From Sphingomonas sp. CCH21-G11 (GTDB taxonomy: Bacteria; Pseudomonadota; Alphaproteobacteria; Sphingomonadales; Sphingomonadaceae): DNA of 13,285 nucleotides. Made by a program: the position numbers and the translations under genes. The stretch is from assembly GCF_001555965.1 (NCBI RefSeq), contig NZ_LSHX01000059.1:1-13285 (forward strand). Direction: 5' to 3'. Positions 7,358-13,285 of this stretch are shown here, one piece after another. The stretch's first letter is position 1. Every line of letters begins with the position of its first letter. The notes below the pieces were generated by a model that was not told where the DNA came from, did no database searches, and saw nothing but the letters and a program-made list of their open reading frames with translations.

Positions 7358-8317
7358 TCAGCCGCCGGGCCGGCGCGGCCGGGTCCACAGCCCGGGCGGG
7401 CGCTGCGTCCCGGCAAACCGCCGCCGCCCCAGCGCCATTGCATAGGCGCGCACCACCCAGCCCAGCTTCTCCCGGCCCGACGTGAACACCCGCCGGTCCC
7501 ACGCGCTGGCGCCCCGCCGCGCCACCTCGCGCGCGATATCGCCATAGATGCCCGCCGCAGCCAGCACCGCCCAGGCGGATCGCAGCCTCAGCCGGGGCGT
7601 GCCGCCGCGTGCGCTCAACTCATATTGCTGGGCGCGTGTCGTCAGCCGTCCGGCCAGCGCCACCAGCGCGTCCCGATGTGAAGGGGCCATGACGTCACGC
7701 TCGGGAATGCCGAACTCCGCCAGCCACTCGGCGGGCAGGTAGCAGCGACCCGCCCCCGCATCCTCGCCGATGTCGCGCGCGATGTTGGCGAGCTGAAACG
7801 CCAGCCCCAGGTCGCACGCGCGGTCGAGCGTCGCCTCGTCCCGCGGGTTCACCCCCATCACCACCGCCATCATGCAGCCGACGACGCCGGCGACATGATA
7901 GCAATAGCGCATCAGGTCGTCCTCGCTCTGCGGCCGCCAGTCGGCGGCGTCGAGCGCGAAGCCGGCGATCAGGTCGCGCGCCATCGCGTGGGGCAGGCCG
8001 GTCTCCGCCGCGACGATGCGCAGCGCGTCGAACGCCACGTCGCCGACGACTTCGCCCGCCAGCGCCAGCTCGGTTCGCTCAGTAATCAGCGCCAGCCGCG
8101 CCGCCGGGTCCGCCACTCGCGTCATGCCGTGGCCCATATCCTGCCCGTCGGCCAGGTCGTCGCACGCCCGGCACCAGGCATAGAGCAGCCAGGCCCGCTC
8201 GCGCGTCGGCCGGTCGAACAGCTTGCTCGCCACCGCAAAGCTGCGCGATCCGCGCGCGATCGTCTCGCCCGCGCTCGCGACGATCGCGTCGCGGCTGGGA
8301 AGGGCGGGCGCGCTCAA
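7358..8317 (-). CDS. crtB: Phytoene synthase
   Basis: A 319-residue squalene/phytoene synthase family enzyme joining two geranylgeranyl diphosphates head to head into 15-cis-phytoene, the first committed carotenoid step. Both Mg-binding aspartate motifs are present: DDLAD at 53-57, within the family phrase RAWLLYAWCRACDD, and DIGED at 182-186, within FQLANIARDIGEDAGAGRCYLP. FAVASKLF (27-34) and YHVAGVVG (140-147) complete the signature. The best start is TTG at 8317, which overlaps the stop of the LOG-family gene as TTGA; no ATG or GTG lies nearby downstream that keeps the N-terminal GSRSFA region. The C-terminus is proline- and arginine-rich (RPPGLWTRPRRPGG). Length fits the family. It is separated from crtI by the LOG gene and the 1.65-kb interruption. 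Confidence 0.95.
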   Translation of the reverse strand: MSAPALPSRDAIVASAGETIARGSRSFAVASKLFDRPTRERAWLLYAWCRACDDLADGQDMGHGMTRVADPAARLALITERTELALAGEVVGDVAFDALRIVAAETGLPHAMARDLIAGFALDAADWRPQSEDDLMRYCYHVAGVVGCMMAVVMGVNPRDEATLDRACDLGLAFQLANIARDIGEDAGAGRCYLPAEWLAEFGIPERDVMAPSHRDALVALAGRLTTRAQQYELSARGGTPRLRLRSAWAVLAAAGIYGDIAREVARRGASAWDRRVFTSGREKLGWVVRAYAMALGRRRFAGTQRPPGLWTRPRRPGG

Positions 8318-8895
8318 AGCTGCGCGCTGGTCATCCGCACGATCGGGGTGTGCGGGCGATAGGCGCGCATCCGATCGATCAGCCGGTCCAGGTCATCGTC
8401 GACGATCAGGATGTCGCGATGCTGCGGGCGCAGAAATCCGACCTCGGCCATCCGGTCGACGAACGCGATCAGCGGATCGTAATAGCCCGCGACGTTGAGC
8501 AAGCCCACGGGATCGCTGTGATAGCCGAGCTGCGACCAGCTCATCGCCTCCCACAATTCATCCATCGTGCCGGTGCCGCCGGGCAGCGTCAGGAACCCGT
8601 CGGACAGGTCGGTGAAGCGCTGCTTGCGCTCATGCATCGTCTGCACGACTTCCAGCCGGGTGAGCCCGCGATGCGCGACTTCGGCATCGACCAGCGCCTG
8701 CGGGATGATACCGATCACCTCGCCGCCCGCCGCCAGCGCCGCGTCCGCGATCGCCCCCATCAACCCCAGCCGCCCGCCGCCATAAACGACGGTGATGCCG
8801 CGCTCGGCCAACGCCCGCCCGATCGCGCGCGCGGTCTCCAGATAAACGGGATCGGCAGGCGTCGCTGACCCGCAATAGACCGCCAGCGCCTTCAT
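8314..8895 (-). CDS. LOG family protein (TIGR00730, Rossmann fold)
   Basis: A 193-residue protein with the defining lysine-decarboxylase-like/LOG motifs: SATPADP near the start, GGGRLGLMG at 39-47, MHERK at 87-91 and PGGTGTMDE at 105-113. Characterised members are cytokinin riboside 5'-monophosphate phosphoribohydrolases, which cleave nucleoside monophosphates to base and ribose 5-phosphate; many bacterial ones serve general nucleotide hydrolysis. The R and E residues of MHERK and PGGxGTxxE are those tied to activity. Start is ATG 8895 (MKALAVYCGS), which fits the family; GGAGA lies nine bases upstream. The longer frame to 8943 adds a proline-rich tail and is rejected. The stop overlaps the crtB start, implying coupled translation. 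Why it sits among carotenoid genes is unclear. Confidence 0.93.
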   Translation of the reverse strand: MKALAVYCGSATPADPVYLETARAIGRALAERGITVVYGGGRLGLMGAIADAALAAGGEVIGIIPQALVDAEVAHRGLTRLEVVQTMHERKQRFTDLSDGFLTLPGGTGTMDELWEAMSWSQLGYHSDPVGLLNVAGYYDPLIAFVDRMAEVGFLRPQHRDILIVDDDLDRLIDRMRAYRPHTPIVRMTSAQL

Positions 8896-8920
8896 CGCGC
8901 CGTCTCCGATGTGCGGAAGG

Positions 8921-9060
8921 GGGCCGGGGGGTGGGAAATCCATTCGTCAGTCATGCCCCGCTCATGCCCACCCCCAGCTCTGCCCGCAAGCGGAAGGGGA
9001 TAAGAAGATGCGCGCCGTCCCTCTCCCTCCCGGGCGCGGGAGGGGCTAGGGGGTGGGACA
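8921..9060. repeat. Cluster of GC-rich palindromic intergenic repeats
   Basis: Three related CCCACCCCC-type arms lie here: GGGGGTGGG at 8927-8935, CCCACCCCC at 8967-8975 (inverted), and GGGGGTGGG at about 9050-9058. The third is joined to a perfect hairpin, CCCTCCCG (9025-9032) with CGGGAGGG (9037-9044) around GGCG. A degenerate hairpin GCCCGCAAGCGG follows the second arm. They look like copies of one dispersed palindromic element, a type common between sphingomonad genes. No reading frame through this stretch looks coding. It may also form RNA structure in front of the LOG gene. Confidence 0.68.
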
Positions 9061-9110
9061 GCGCAAAGCGCCGCCGCTCCGCCATGCATCCCGCGCCTGC
9101 CCCACACCTC

Positions 9111-9190
9111 GTTGGTTTCGAGCGAAGTCGAGAAACCGTTGCAAGCGCACAGACATACGTTTCTCAACTGCGCCCGCGATGAACGGGGAC
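9111..9190. repeat. Second intergenic repeat type with stem-loop
   Basis: GGTTTCGA (9114-9121) can pair with TCGAGAAACC (9128-9137), with a two-base bulge, around GCGAAG. A related CGTTTCTC-containing stretch follows at 9158-9166. The phrase TTTCGAGCGAAGTCGAGAAA is, as I recall, frequent between sphingomonad genes. It marks the last repeat-type sequence before the AT-richer stretch that begins around 9290. I see no gene between 9060 and 9303. Confidence 0.5.
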
Positions 9191-9303
9191 GGAACACAAG
9201 ATCGCAAACTCATAAGCAGCCGCGTTCGGCATAAGCGCTCGGCGGCCGGAATTGGGAGAAGGCGGATATTGGCGGAGCGCGGTCGACGTGGCATGATTTG
9301 GGC

Positions 9304-9666
9304 ATGTCTGATTGGAACGTTGTGGATCTTCCGTCTGTGTTTTGCAGAGTCGTTCGGACTTACGACGCTGGTGGAAACGAGATCATCGACGACGGCGAGT
9401 GGCACCGCATAGTCTCAGAGGCGCATTACTTCCTCGCCGAGTTTTTGGCCCGCAAGTCGCTCATACGTGACGGTATCGACATATCCCGCCGACCTGACTT
9501 GGTCATCCGGCATAGTGAGCTTACGAAACAAGGTAAGGCGTTCGATAAGGCACTTGAAATAGACAGGTGGATGAAGTCGCTCGACAGGGCCCAACCCGGT
9601 TCGCCAATCACGTCTGAAGGACTTGAGCGCCGGTGGCGGAGGTTCGTGAAGCGCACAATTCAGTAA
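9304..9666 (+). CDS. Hypothetical protein of unknown function, 120 aa (AT-richer, probably acquired)
   Basis: Begins at ATG 9304 (MSDWNVVDLPSVF); an alternative TTG at 9298 adds two residues, and neither has a strong ribosome site. The protein is soluble and charged, with no signal or membrane segment. Around residues 66-86 the phrase LVIRHSELTKQGKAFDKALE resembles the wing and following helix seen in winged-helix-like small proteins, so DNA binding is possible but unproven. Base composition is clearly lower in GC than the neighbours, and codons such as TCT, TTG, AGT and ATA are used freely, suggesting transfer. It is the only plus-strand gene inside the carotenoid region and lies next to the detached crtI tail. 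It is followed by a hairpin at 9678-9702. Function unknown. Confidence 0.68.
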   Translation: MSDWNVVDLPSVFCRVVRTYDAGGNEIIDDGEWHRIVSEAHYFLAEFLARKSLIRDGIDISRRPDLVIRHSELTKQGKAFDKALEIDRWMKSLDRAQPGSPITSEGLERRWRRFVKRTIQ

Positions 9667-9677
9667 GACGGATGTCT

Positions 9678-9702
9678 GCCTGTGGGTCGGTAGCCGACAG
9701 GC
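9678..9702 (+). terminator. Stem-loop after the 120-aa gene, possible terminator
   Basis: GCCTGT (9678-9683) pairs with ACAGGC (9697-9702), and inside it CGG (9688-9690) pairs with CCG (9694-9696) around TAG. It begins 12 bases after the TAA of the 120-aa gene, a fitting place for a terminator. The T-run after it is weak (GCGGTTTCTAA), so termination strength is uncertain. Part of the sequence recurs at 10463-10479. Confidence 0.45.
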
Positions 9703-9750
9703 GGTTTCTAAGAGACTCTCGCCTCAGAAGGTCCCGTCCCACCCCACTCC

Positions 9751-9945
9751 CTACAACAAATCCTCCAGCATCAACCCCGCCGTTGCCTTCGCACTCCCAA
9801 CCACGCCCGGAATCCCCGCGCCCGGATGCGTGCCCGCGCCGACAAAGTACAGGTTGGGAATATGGTCGTCGCGGTTGTGGGCGCGGAAATACGCGCTTTG
9901 CGTCAGCACCGGCTCGAGGCTGAACGCGCCGTCCCTCCGCGACAT
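9751..9945 (-). pseudogene. Detached duplicate of the crtI 3' end (fragment)
   Basis: Bases 9751-9928 match the last 178 bp of crtI (10543-10720) with no gap and 13 mismatches, about 93% identity by direct count. The encoded 58-residue tail ([14 protein letters not shown] to the end) is identical except for the final residue, Leu instead of Arg; the other 11 differences are all silent. The fragment includes the FAD-side motif [15 protein letters not shown] but lacks the N-terminal Rossmann domain, so it cannot be a working desaturase. An in-frame ATG at 9945 adds MSRRDG and gives a 64-aa open frame, of which six codons are unrelated to crtI. It has no visible ribosome site. It lies between two AT-richer orphan genes. 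The lack of stops and the silent changes argue that this tail came recently from a functional crtI. Confidence 0.88.
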
Positions 9946-9956
9946 GTGCCTATGAC

Positions 9957-10445
9957 CTAAGGCACCGGACGTGGAAGAGCGGCGTAATCGCGCGATATCA
10001 GCATCTTTGCTTCATGCTTGATTGCATCCCTTGCTACCGACATTCGGACCTGTTCAGTCTCCATTCCGGCCGGCAAGTTTGTCATCGGACGTCCACCCAT
10101 TCGCGCGACAACCTCAGTTGCCGCCTCGCTTAGCAGGCTTTCGCATTCACTGACGATCTGAGTTGCCCGATCAACACTGATCGCGTCTCGCTTCCCGATT
10201 AGATCAGCCTTCGAACGGACACACGAAAGATATGTTCCCCTTGCCGAGGTAGCCTCGACCGGACTCTCGCTCGTGGTTATGTCCGTGCCTTCTTCATAAG
10301 CTTTTTTGTTCAGTATCTCGGTGCCATTGCCGCGCGGCTCGGATGGAGACTGGCCGCAGCCGACTAGAAGCAAGCCTGCCCACAATACCCTCAACAGAGC
10401 CTCCGTCGACTTTAACACGGCTACGGCCCGCATCATGCGCGGCAT
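9957..10445 (-). CDS. Probable lipoprotein of unknown function, up to 162 aa (AT-richer, probably acquired)
   Basis: The N-terminus carries a bacterial lipoprotein signal: a hydrophobic run ending in the lipobox LVGC, with Cys30 counted from ATG 10445, followed by [11 protein letters not shown], a typical flexible linker. The start is uncertain. ATG at 10445, 10436 and 10433 are all open, while TTG at 10394 has the best ribosome site (GGAGG at 10400-10404, five bases away) and would give a compact signal [13 protein letters not shown]. The mature part is mainly helical and charged, with two further cysteines (in LSCVRS and ECESLL) and no domain I recognise. GC content is clearly lower than in the carotenoid genes. 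It lies between the two copies of the crtI tail, so it is the cargo of the inserted segment. Function unknown. Confidence 0.72.
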   Translation of the reverse strand: MPRMMRAVAVLKSTEALLRVLWAGLLLVGCGQSPSEPRGNGTEILNKKAYEEGTDITTSESPVEATSARGTYLSCVRSKADLIGKRDAISVDRATQIVSECESLLSEAATEVVARMGGRPMTNLPAGMETEQVRMSVARDAIKHEAKMLISRDYAALPRPVP

Positions 10446-10542
10446 TTGCAGGTTCAGAAAGGGGTTGGTAGCCGGCAGGTCGCTGTCGTGAGTCTTCTAC
10501 ACAGATAATCGGAGCCCGAGGTGGGCGGCGCTCCGCTCACCC

Positions 10543-10720
10543 CTACCGCAAATCCTCCAGCATCAGCCCCGCCGTCGCCTTGGCACTGCCCACCACGCCC
10601 GGAATCCCCGCGCCCGGATGCGTGCCCGCGCCGACGAAATACAGGTTGGGGATATGGTCGTCGCGGTTGTGCGCGCGGAAGTACGCGCTTTGCGTCAGTA
10701 CCGGCTCGAGGCTGAACGCG
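10543..10720 (-). repeat. Direct repeat: crtI 3' end, intact-gene copy
   Basis: This is the last 178 bp of crtI including its TAG stop. It pairs with the detached copy at 9751-9928 in the same orientation, 792 bp apart, with 13 substitutions and no indels. Homology stops sharply at the GCG codon for residue 435 on the gene side, and at or just beyond the stop codon on the other side. It could be a recombination scar or an attachment-type site at a gene 3' end. Confidence 0.88.
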
Positions 10721-12021
10721 CTGCCCAGATGCGCGGACAGGTCGTTCGCGAAATCGGTCGGCATATAGCTGAACTTGGTGACGATCCGCTCGTGGATGTC
10801 GGGGATCAGCCGCCGGCCGATCTCGTCCAGGATGCGCTTTTCATATTCCGGCCCGATCGCGTCCCAGTCGGCGGGAAACTTGCCCATGTGCGGCACCGGG
10901 GCGAGCGCATAGAAGGTCGAGCAGCCCTCGGGCGCCATCGACGGATCGGTGACGGTCGGATGGTGCAAATACAGGCTGAAATCCTGCGCCAGCACGCCAT
11001 GGTCATAGATGTCGGCCAGCAGCCCCTGATAGCGCGGGCCGAACAGGATGCTGTGGTGCGGAATGCCCGGCCACGTCCCCTTGATGCCGAAATGGACGAC
11101 GAACAGCGACGGCGAAAACCGCTTGTTCATCATCTTGGTCGCGGTGCGCTGGGCGCTGCGTGATCCGCGCAGCAGGTCGCGATAGCTGTGCACCAGGTCG
11201 CCGTTGCTGGCGACCGCGTCGACATCCATGTGAAAGCCGTCGCGGGTGGTCAGGCCCGTCACCCGGTCGCCCAGCGTCTCGATGTCGATCACCGGATCAT
11301 TGAGGCGCACCTTGCCGCCCAGCCGCTCGAAATGCTTGATCATGCCGGCGATCAGCTTGTTGGTGCCGCCCATCGCGAACCACACCCCGCCGTCGCGCTC
11401 CAGCTTGTGGATCAGCGCATAGACCGAGCTGGTCTTCATCGGATCGCCGCCGACCAGTAGCGTGTGGAACGACAGCGCCTGGCGCAGCTTCTCGTTCTTC
11501 ACGAAGCTCGCGACGATCGAATAGACTGACCGCCACGCCTGGTGCTTGGCCAGCGCCGGTGCCGCCTTCAGCATCGACTTGAAGTCGAGGAAGGGGACGT
11601 GCCCCAGCTTGACATAGCCTTCCTCATAGACCCCGGCCGAATACTCCAGGAACTTGGCGTATCCGGCCACGTCCTCGGGATTGAGCTTGGCGATCTCGGC
11701 GCGCAGCTCGGCGTCCATGTTCGAATAGTCGAAATTGGTGCCGTCGGGCCAGTTGAGCCGGTAAAAGGGCGATACCGGCACCAGGTTGACATCCTCGGCC
11801 AGGTCGTGGCCGGACAGCGCCCACAGCTCCTGCAGCGTGTCGGGCGCGGTGATGACGGTCGGCCCGGCATCGAACACGAAGCCGTCCTTCTCCCAGTGAT
11901 AGGCGCGCCCGCCCGGCTTGTCGCGCGCTTCGATGACCGTGGTGTCAATGCCTGCGGACTGCAGCCGGATCGCGAGCGCCAGCCCGCCAAACCCTGCGCC
12001 GATGACGGCAACCGTCTTCAC
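10543..12021 (-). CDS. crtI: Phytoene desaturase (CrtI type)
   Basis: A 492-residue FAD-dependent desaturase that converts phytoene through successive dehydrogenations to lycopene (or neurosporene), membrane-associated. The N-terminal dinucleotide-binding motif is AVIGAGFGGLALAIRL (GxGxxG at residues 8-13), followed by EARDKPGGRAYHWEKDGFVFDAGPTVI, typical of CrtI. The C-terminal signature [25 protein letters not shown] is complete. The start is GTG 12021, overlapping the crtY stop as GTGA, with GGGAGA (12029-12034) seven bases upstream inside the end of crtY. An upstream ATG at 12036 (MGECKV) is possible but overlaps that ribosome site, and longer frames to 12495 run through crtY. Length fits the family. 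Its last 178 bp are duplicated at 9751-9928, so the present 3' end may be of foreign origin though the protein is intact. Confidence 0.96.
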   Translation of the reverse strand: MKTVAVIGAGFGGLALAIRLQSAGIDTTVIEARDKPGGRAYHWEKDGFVFDAGPTVITAPDTLQELWALSGHDLAEDVNLVPVSPFYRLNWPDGTNFDYSNMDAELRAEIAKLNPEDVAGYAKFLEYSAGVYEEGYVKLGHVPFLDFKSMLKAAPALAKHQAWRSVYSIVASFVKNEKLRQALSFHTLLVGGDPMKTSSVYALIHKLERDGGVWFAMGGTNKLIAGMIKHFERLGGKVRLNDPVIDIETLGDRVTGLTTRDGFHMDVDAVASNGDLVHSYRDLLRGSRSAQRTATKMMNKRFSPSLFVVHFGIKGTWPGIPHHSILFGPRYQGLLADIYDHGVLAQDFSLYLHHPTVTDPSMAPEGCSTFYALAPVPHMGKFPADWDAIGPEYEKRILDEIGRRLIPDIHERIVTKFSYMPTDFANDLSAHLGSAFSLEPVLTQSAYFRAHNRDDHIPNLYFVGAGTHPGAGIPGVVGSAKATAGLMLEDLR

Positions 12022-13202
12022 CTTGCATTCTCCCATAAGACCCGGATCGCGCGCGTGATCGGCACCGGCGGCTTGCCGGTCAGCACGCGGGCGCGGTCCA
12101 ACATCGTCGATTGTCCGGCATAGAAGCGGGCGATCAGCCCCGCGTCCAGCCGATAGAAACGCTCCAGCACCCGATAGCGGTCGTCGGGATCGGCGGCGCG
12201 GAACAGCATCGTCGTCAGCATCCGATAGAACCCACGTGCCCGCCACGTGTCGGCCGCGTGATCGTGGAGCAGCGTGTGCAGCGCCGCGCCCGACAGGTCG
12301 CGCGCCGCCGCCACCCGCACCGCCGCGCGCACCGCGTCGGGCAGCGAATAGCCGGTCAGCGGGTGGAACAGCCCGGCGCGCATCCCGCCCTTGGCCACGC
12401 CCGCGCCGCCCGATCGCCAATAGGCTTCGAAATCGCCGCCCATCGCGACCGGCAGCACGCCGGTTTCCTGACGCCCGACCCGCTCGACCTGCCATCCGCG
12501 CGCGGCGGCATAGTCGGCGATGCGGCGCGAGGCCGGATCGTCATTCGCGCGACCGGTCGGCCGGGCCAGATCGGGCGTGTCGCTGTAATAGGTGTCCTCG
12601 ACGAACATCCGGTCGGCCGCGAACGGCAGGCAATAGACGAAGCGATAGCCGTCGATCTGCGGCACGGTCGCGTCCATCACCATCGGGTCGGGCGCATTAT
12701 GGGGTGCGGCCAGGTGCAGCTCCTGCCCCACGAACTTCTGATAGCCTAGGTCGAGGTGGCGGATATCGCCGATCCCGCGGCAATCGATCACCCCGCCCGC
12801 GTCGATCCGCGTACCGTCGGCCAGCGTCACATGGCCCGACCCCACTTCGGTCACATCGGCGTTCAGCACGATCGACCCCTCGGGCAACGCCGCGCGGACA
12901 ATGGGGTCCAGCCGGTGCGATTCGATGCTGTAATAGGGCGCGGTCAAATGGCGGCGATGCGCGGGAAAGGCGACCTCGTACTTGGTCCAGCCGTGACTGA
13001 CCAGCGGCGCAACCAGCCAGCGATCGGCGTCGGCAATGTCGCTGGCAAAGAACGACCACAGGTGATTGCCGCCGATCCGGTCGCTGCGCTCGATCAGGCG
13101 GATCGAGACATCCGGCCGCTTGCGCGCCAGCGCCATTGCGAACAGCGCCCCGGCCAGGCCGCCGCCGACGATCGCGACATCACAAGTGGCATGGTCCGGC
13201 AT
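12018..13202 (-). CDS. crtY: Lycopene beta-cyclase
   Basis: A 394-residue flavoprotein of the bacterial CrtY type, which cyclises lycopene to beta-carotene. It shows the N-terminal dinucleotide fold DVAIVGGGLAGALFA (GGGLAG at 13-18), then IERSDRIGGNHLWSFF (37-52), a family hallmark. RQETGVLPVAMGGD and GGMRAGLFHPLTGYSLPDAVR lie in the middle, and FYRMLTTMLFRAADPDDRYRVLERFYRL towards the end is equally typical. The start is ATG 13202; GGAG directly precedes it with almost no spacing, so initiation may be weak or leaderless. It is the first carotenoid gene visible, and its stop overlaps crtI by four bases, so the two are coupled. The product CrtY would act on the lycopene made by CrtI. Confidence 0.96.
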   Translation of the reverse strand: MPDHATCDVAIVGGGLAGALFAMALARKRPDVSIRLIERSDRIGGNHLWSFFASDIADADRWLVAPLVSHGWTKYEVAFPAHRRHLTAPYYSIESHRLDPIVRAALPEGSIVLNADVTEVGSGHVTLADGTRIDAGGVIDCRGIGDIRHLDLGYQKFVGQELHLAAPHNAPDPMVMDATVPQIDGYRFVYCLPFAADRMFVEDTYYSDTPDLARPTGRANDDPASRRIADYAAARGWQVERVGRQETGVLPVAMGGDFEAYWRSGGAGVAKGGMRAGLFHPLTGYSLPDAVRAAVRVAAARDLSGAALHTLLHDHAADTWRARGFYRMLTTMLFRAADPDDRYRVLERFYRLDAGLIARFYAGQSTMLDRARVLTGKPPVPITRAIRVLWENAR

Positions 13203-13209
13203 TCTCCAG

Positions 13210-13260
13210 CGCCTAGCGGATCGCCCATCCGCGCGAAAGCCCCGGTCTTTGGGCTAGGCG
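13210..13260. promoter_or_regulatory. Inverted repeat just upstream of crtY
   Basis: CGCCTAGC (13210-13217) and GCTAGGCG (13253-13260) are perfect 8-bp inverted copies 35 bases apart. A second small stem, AGCCC (13238-13242) with GGGCT (13251-13255), overlaps the right arm, so the two are mutually exclusive. The pair begins eight bases before the crtY start codon on the transcribed side, where it could act as an operator or as a 5' leader structure masking the ribosome site. No promoter boxes could be assigned, and the upstream context is cut by the window edge. Confidence 0.4.
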
Positions 13261-13285
13261 GGGGTGGGGGCGATCAGCAATGCAG

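Noticed and set aside
8896..9303. Possible third crtI tail or small gene left of the 120-aa gene
   Set aside because: I searched by eye for tail phrases such as CCTCCAGCAT and CGGATGCGTGCC and found none; the stretch is made of palindromic repeats, and its open frames cross them.
9304..10445. Toxin-antitoxin or phage-defence pair formed by the two AT-richer orphan genes
   Set aside because: The genes face each other across the crtI fragment, do not overlap, and show no toxin, nuclease or antitoxin motif; the second is a lipoprotein.
10543..12495. Extended 650-residue reading of crtI
   Set aside because: The added N-terminal part reads through crtY in another frame. The GTG at 12021 with its ribosome site and GTGA overlap gives the normal family length.
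1..13285. CRISPR array, tRNA, rRNA, riboswitch, transposase or integrase
   Set aside because: No regularly spaced repeats, cloverleaf, rRNA-like or known aptamer sequence, and no recombinase motif was seen on either strand.

Overview
The window looks like chromosomal DNA from a sphingomonad (Sphingomonas or a close relative, Alphaproteobacteria). Reasons: high GC with strong third-position bias; an ABC transporter that resembles, from memory, the Novosphingobium aromaticivorans Atm1 exporter in both length (608 aa) and sequence; a crtY-crtI-crtB carotenoid set; small conserved proteins of sphingomonad type; and GC-rich palindromic intergenic repeats. This assignment is inference from memory of families, with no database search.

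Layout from the left. Positions 1-362 hold the 3' end of an OmpA-type outer membrane protein gene, closed by a clear intrinsic terminator (390-418). After a repeat-bearing gap, a minus-strand gene series runs from 6418 down to 683: Atm1-like ABC exporter, membrane-anchored alpha/beta hydrolase, RecQ helicase, an 83-aa protein of unknown function, a DUF442/TIGR01244 sulfurtransferase-like protein, and a 123-aa membrane-anchored protein. The last four genes overlap or abut by a few bases, so they are very likely translationally coupled. Divergent from the exporter are two small plus-strand genes: a 77-aa four-cysteine protein and a 130-aa four-helix membrane protein. A double-hairpin intergenic element (7252-7350) separates them from the convergent carotenoid genes.

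The carotenoid genes are all on the minus strand: crtY (lycopene beta-cyclase) and crtI (phytoene desaturase), which overlap by GTGA, then after a 1.65-kb interruption a LOG-family gene and crtB (phytoene synthase), which overlap by TTGA. Together CrtB, CrtI and CrtY would turn geranylgeranyl diphosphate into phytoene, lycopene and beta-carotene. GGPP synthase and the later hydroxylases are not in the window.

The interruption between crtI and the LOG gene is the most interesting part. It contains a second, detached copy of the last 178 bp of crtI (9751-9928). Its copies differ at 13 positions: 11 silent changes plus a two-base change of the last codon. Between the two copies lies a visibly AT-richer 0.6-kb segment encoding a probable lipoprotein, and beyond the detached copy is another AT-richer orphan gene (9304-9666). 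This looks like one or two insertions at the crtI 3' end, with one tail coming from a related genome. No tRNA, rRNA, CRISPR array, transposase or integrase was seen.
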